Part shown: positions 6,612 through 7,268 of the stretch, piece by piece
How the letters are laid out: every line of letters begins with the position of its first letter
How positions within the stretch are numbered: the stretch's first letter is position 1
Assembly: GCA_001001925.1 (NCBI GenBank)
Contig: LCLH01000031.1
Span: 8,623-15,890 of the forward strand
Length of the DNA: 7,268 nucleotides
Source: Candidatus Magasanikbacteria bacterium GW2011_GWC2_45_8
GTDB taxonomy: Bacteria > Patescibacteriota > Patescibacteriia > Magasanikbacterales > UBA10146
Reading direction: 5' to 3'
Notes under the pieces: generated by a model
Seen by the model: only the letters and a program-made list of their open reading frames with translations
Database searches by the model: none
Told to the model about the DNA's origin: nothing
Program-made: the position numbers and the translations under genes

Positions 6612-6809
6612 GTGAAAGTCGTCGAGGAGGTCGCGGCGCGTCTGGCGGCACACCATGGTCGTGGTCACTTCGCTATGGCGTTTTCCGGCGAGGACTTTGC
6701 GAGCCTAGCGCAGCTCGACACGCCTTCGACCTGGACCAGCGCCGCGATTGAACTGATTGAGTCGCGCTTCGGACAACTACCGGCTAAGTCCACCTTACTT
6801 GGCTTCTAG
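6612..6809 (+). CDS. Possible short hypothetical protein in GC-rich DNA
   Basis: Starting at GTG 6612 (an in-frame ATG at 6540 lies further up), this frame encodes about 65 residues ending at TAG 6807-6809. It contains an amphipathic stretch (SAAIELIESRFGQLP) and mostly G/C-ending codons. I recognise no family. There is no Shine-Dalgarno sequence. Its first half overlaps the upstream part of the minus-strand recombinase-remnant frame, which also has a high share of G/C third positions, so the coding strand is uncertain here. Its end overlaps by 15 bp, tail to tail, the minus-strand ORF that follows. It may be a gene fragment brought in with the GC-rich patch. Confidence 0.22.
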   Translation: MKVVEEVAARLAAHHGRGHFAMAFSGEDFASLAQLDTPSTWTSAAIELIESRFGQLPAKSTLLGF

Positions 6810-7091
6810 ATCATCGTCGTCGGATGCGGTATGCGTGTCATGCCGTCCGGCATTTCGTGCAGATCGGCCACCGTCCTGCGCCAGATGTAGGACGGAGAGC
6901 AACATGATGCTCCGGGGCTTGAACTTGGCGTCCTCACCCCGGGTTTTTGTGATTGCGACAAAACTCCACTCCTCGAGCTTGTCCAAACACTTCTTAATCG
7001 TCCGCCAGTCTTTTAAGCCAGAGTAAAGCAGAAGCGTTCTATTTGATGCTTCTATGGTTTGGCTTGCTTTATTAGAGGCGATCTCGGTCAA
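6795..7091 (-). CDS. Winged-helix-like DNA-binding protein, possibly 5'-truncated
   Basis: This encodes 98 residues from a TTG at 7091 to TAA (complement of 6795-6797). Residues about 21-50 (RTLLLYSGLKDWRTIKKCLDKLEEW plus a following beta-like SFVAITKTR) have the layout of a winged helix-turn-helix: a short helix, a YSGL turn, a recognition helix DWRTIKKCL, then a leucine-rich wing helix. Such domains occur in replication and regulatory proteins of mobile elements. The C-terminus is polar with an acidic DDDDLE patch. No ATG or GTG start lies between the upstream in-frame stop (TGA TGA near 7122-7127) and 7091, so it starts at TTG or has lost its 5' end. Its N-terminal codons are antisense to the epsilon-like fragment, so both cannot be coding across 7054-7091. 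Confidence 0.4.
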   Translation of the reverse strand: MTEIASNKASQTIEASNRTLLLYSGLKDWRTIKKCLDKLEEWSFVAITKTRGEDAKFKPRSIMLLSVLHLAQDGGRSARNAGRHDTHTASDDDDLEAK

Positions 7092-7263
7092 CGCAAAAAC
7101 GACCGTGGGAGAAATAACCGTGCTCGATCATCATCGACCTATTGTTAGCGTTTTAAAGAAAGGCACACTTATCGTCGCCGATATTTTGGGCAAAAAGGCT
7201 GAATTTGCAACACAATCAGGGTTTTTGGAGATGAATGGGCGCTGGATAATGAAGAAAACCTGA
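7054..7263 (+). pseudogene. Fragment resembling ATP synthase epsilon subunit N-terminal domain
   Basis: From about 7075 the plus frame reads EAISVNAKTTVGEITVLDHH, then RPIVSVLKKGTL and FATQSGFLEMNG. This resembles the AtpC beta-sandwich pattern (TT.GEITVLP.H.PLVSVL..G.L ... SGGFLEV). Epsilon normally has 25-30 residues before the GEITVL block, beginning with a TPE motif. Here the sequence before 7075 (from ATG 7054) lacks that motif and is antisense to the winged-helix-like ORF. The frame stops early at TGA 7261-7263. The -1 frame from 7239 stays open to the window edge (LDNEENLTA), so a frameshift or small deletion after MNG is possible. The rest of an atp operon is not present upstream. The epsilon assignment rests on motif recognition only. 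Confidence 0.4.
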
Positions 7264-7268
7264 CAGCT

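Larger units (their letters stand above)
6348..6668 (-). pseudogene. C-terminal remnant of a serine recombinase, running into tRNA-Asn
   Basis: This minus-strand frame encodes 106 residues (GTG at 6668; TAA is the complement of 6348-6350, inside the tRNA anticodon loop). Residues about 37-90 (6560-6399) resemble the C-terminal end of large serine recombinases: an RFESGSPSGRR helix start, then CSNLTITNGKLLCEAKKPF and LLMV. I recognise this pattern (G/CSNL.L..GKL....KKPF.L) from recombinases in Patescibacteria. The catalytic N-terminal resolvase domain, recombinase domain and zinc ribbon are absent, so the gene is broken. The last 13 residues (WLGRWDSNPRPMR) are antisense tRNA sequence, which supplies the stop codon. 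Residues 1-36 do not look like recombinase and may be unrelated DNA joined at about 6565. Family assignment is from memory of the motif, not from a search. Confidence 0.5.
6390..7268. other. Compositionally distinct patchwork region after tRNA-Asn
   Basis: No intact, confidently named gene is visible in these 879 bases. GC content is locally far higher than in the core genes: 40 of 60 bases at 6601-6660 are G or C, against 16 of 60 at 5281-5340 in rpoD. The composition falls back towards the AT-leaning level after about 6950. The contents are a recombinase C-terminal remnant, a palindrome, a tRNA-like repeat, two short ORFs of doubtful status and an epsilon-like fragment. I infer an eroded integration hot spot at the tRNA 3' end. 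Confidence 0.55.

Noticed and set aside
6399..6615. Plus-strand open frame just after tRNA-Asn
   Set aside because: It mirrors the minus-strand recombinase remnant and has no start signal or recognisable motif.
6840..6853. ATGCCG/CGGCAT inverted repeat as an operator or terminator
   Set aside because: It is a 6-bp stem with a 2-nt loop and no T run, within a likely coding stretch, and common enough to be chance.
6757..7026. Plus-strand open frame opposite the winged-helix-like ORF
   Set aside because: Its translation is Ser/Arg-rich without pattern, whereas the minus strand gives a coherent helix-turn-helix layout.
1..7268. CRISPR array, restriction-modification or toxin-antitoxin system
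   Set aside because: There are no regularly spaced identical repeats and no nuclease, methyltransferase or toxin motifs in any convincing frame.

Overview
The window reads as a chromosomal piece of a small-genome bacterium, most likely of the Candidate Phyla Radiation (Patescibacteria/Parcubacteria group). That is an inference from several weak signs: AT-leaning genes starting without good Shine-Dalgarno sequences, a dnaG-rpoD pair, a short sigma factor with a lysine/arginine-rich head, a very large secreted repeat protein of unknown family, and a remnant of a serine-recombinase type that I recall as common in these genomes. The three large genes read through without internal TGA, so the standard code is adequate.

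Layout. Bases 1-56 hold the last codons of an unidentified upstream gene. Bases 57-167 carry a perfect 9-bp DnaA-box match and an extended -10 promoter. Bases 168-3074 encode a 968-residue exported protein whose first half is built from two alternating cysteine modules (8 two-Cys and 8 four-Cys copies, 48 Cys in all) and whose second half is Cys-free and coiled-coil-like. A hairpin terminator (about 3099-3130) closes it. A promoter right behind the hairpin serves dnaG (3166-4950) and rpoD (4958-6262), which lie 7 nt apart and encode primase and the primary sigma factor. A textbook -35/-10 promoter then leads into tRNA-Asn(GUU) with encoded CCA (6315-6389).

Bases 6390 to about 6950 change character: GC rises sharply locally (67% in 6601-6660, against 27% in 5281-5340 of rpoD), and no intact long gene is visible through to the end of the window. 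The region is a patchwork: a C-terminal remnant of a serine recombinase on the minus strand that runs into the tRNA gene, a possible short plus-strand ORF, a minus-strand winged-helix-like ORF, and at the end a plus-strand fragment resembling the N-terminal domain of ATP synthase epsilon. I read this as an eroded integration site at tRNA-Asn.

How the parts work together: dnaG-rpoD is the conserved core linking primer synthesis with housekeeping transcription. The sigma factor keeps the residues that read extended -10 elements, and both candidate promoters for the large genes carry TGC-TATA extended -10 motifs. The most novel object is the double-repeat cysteine protein. The flank after the tRNA is the most dynamic part.
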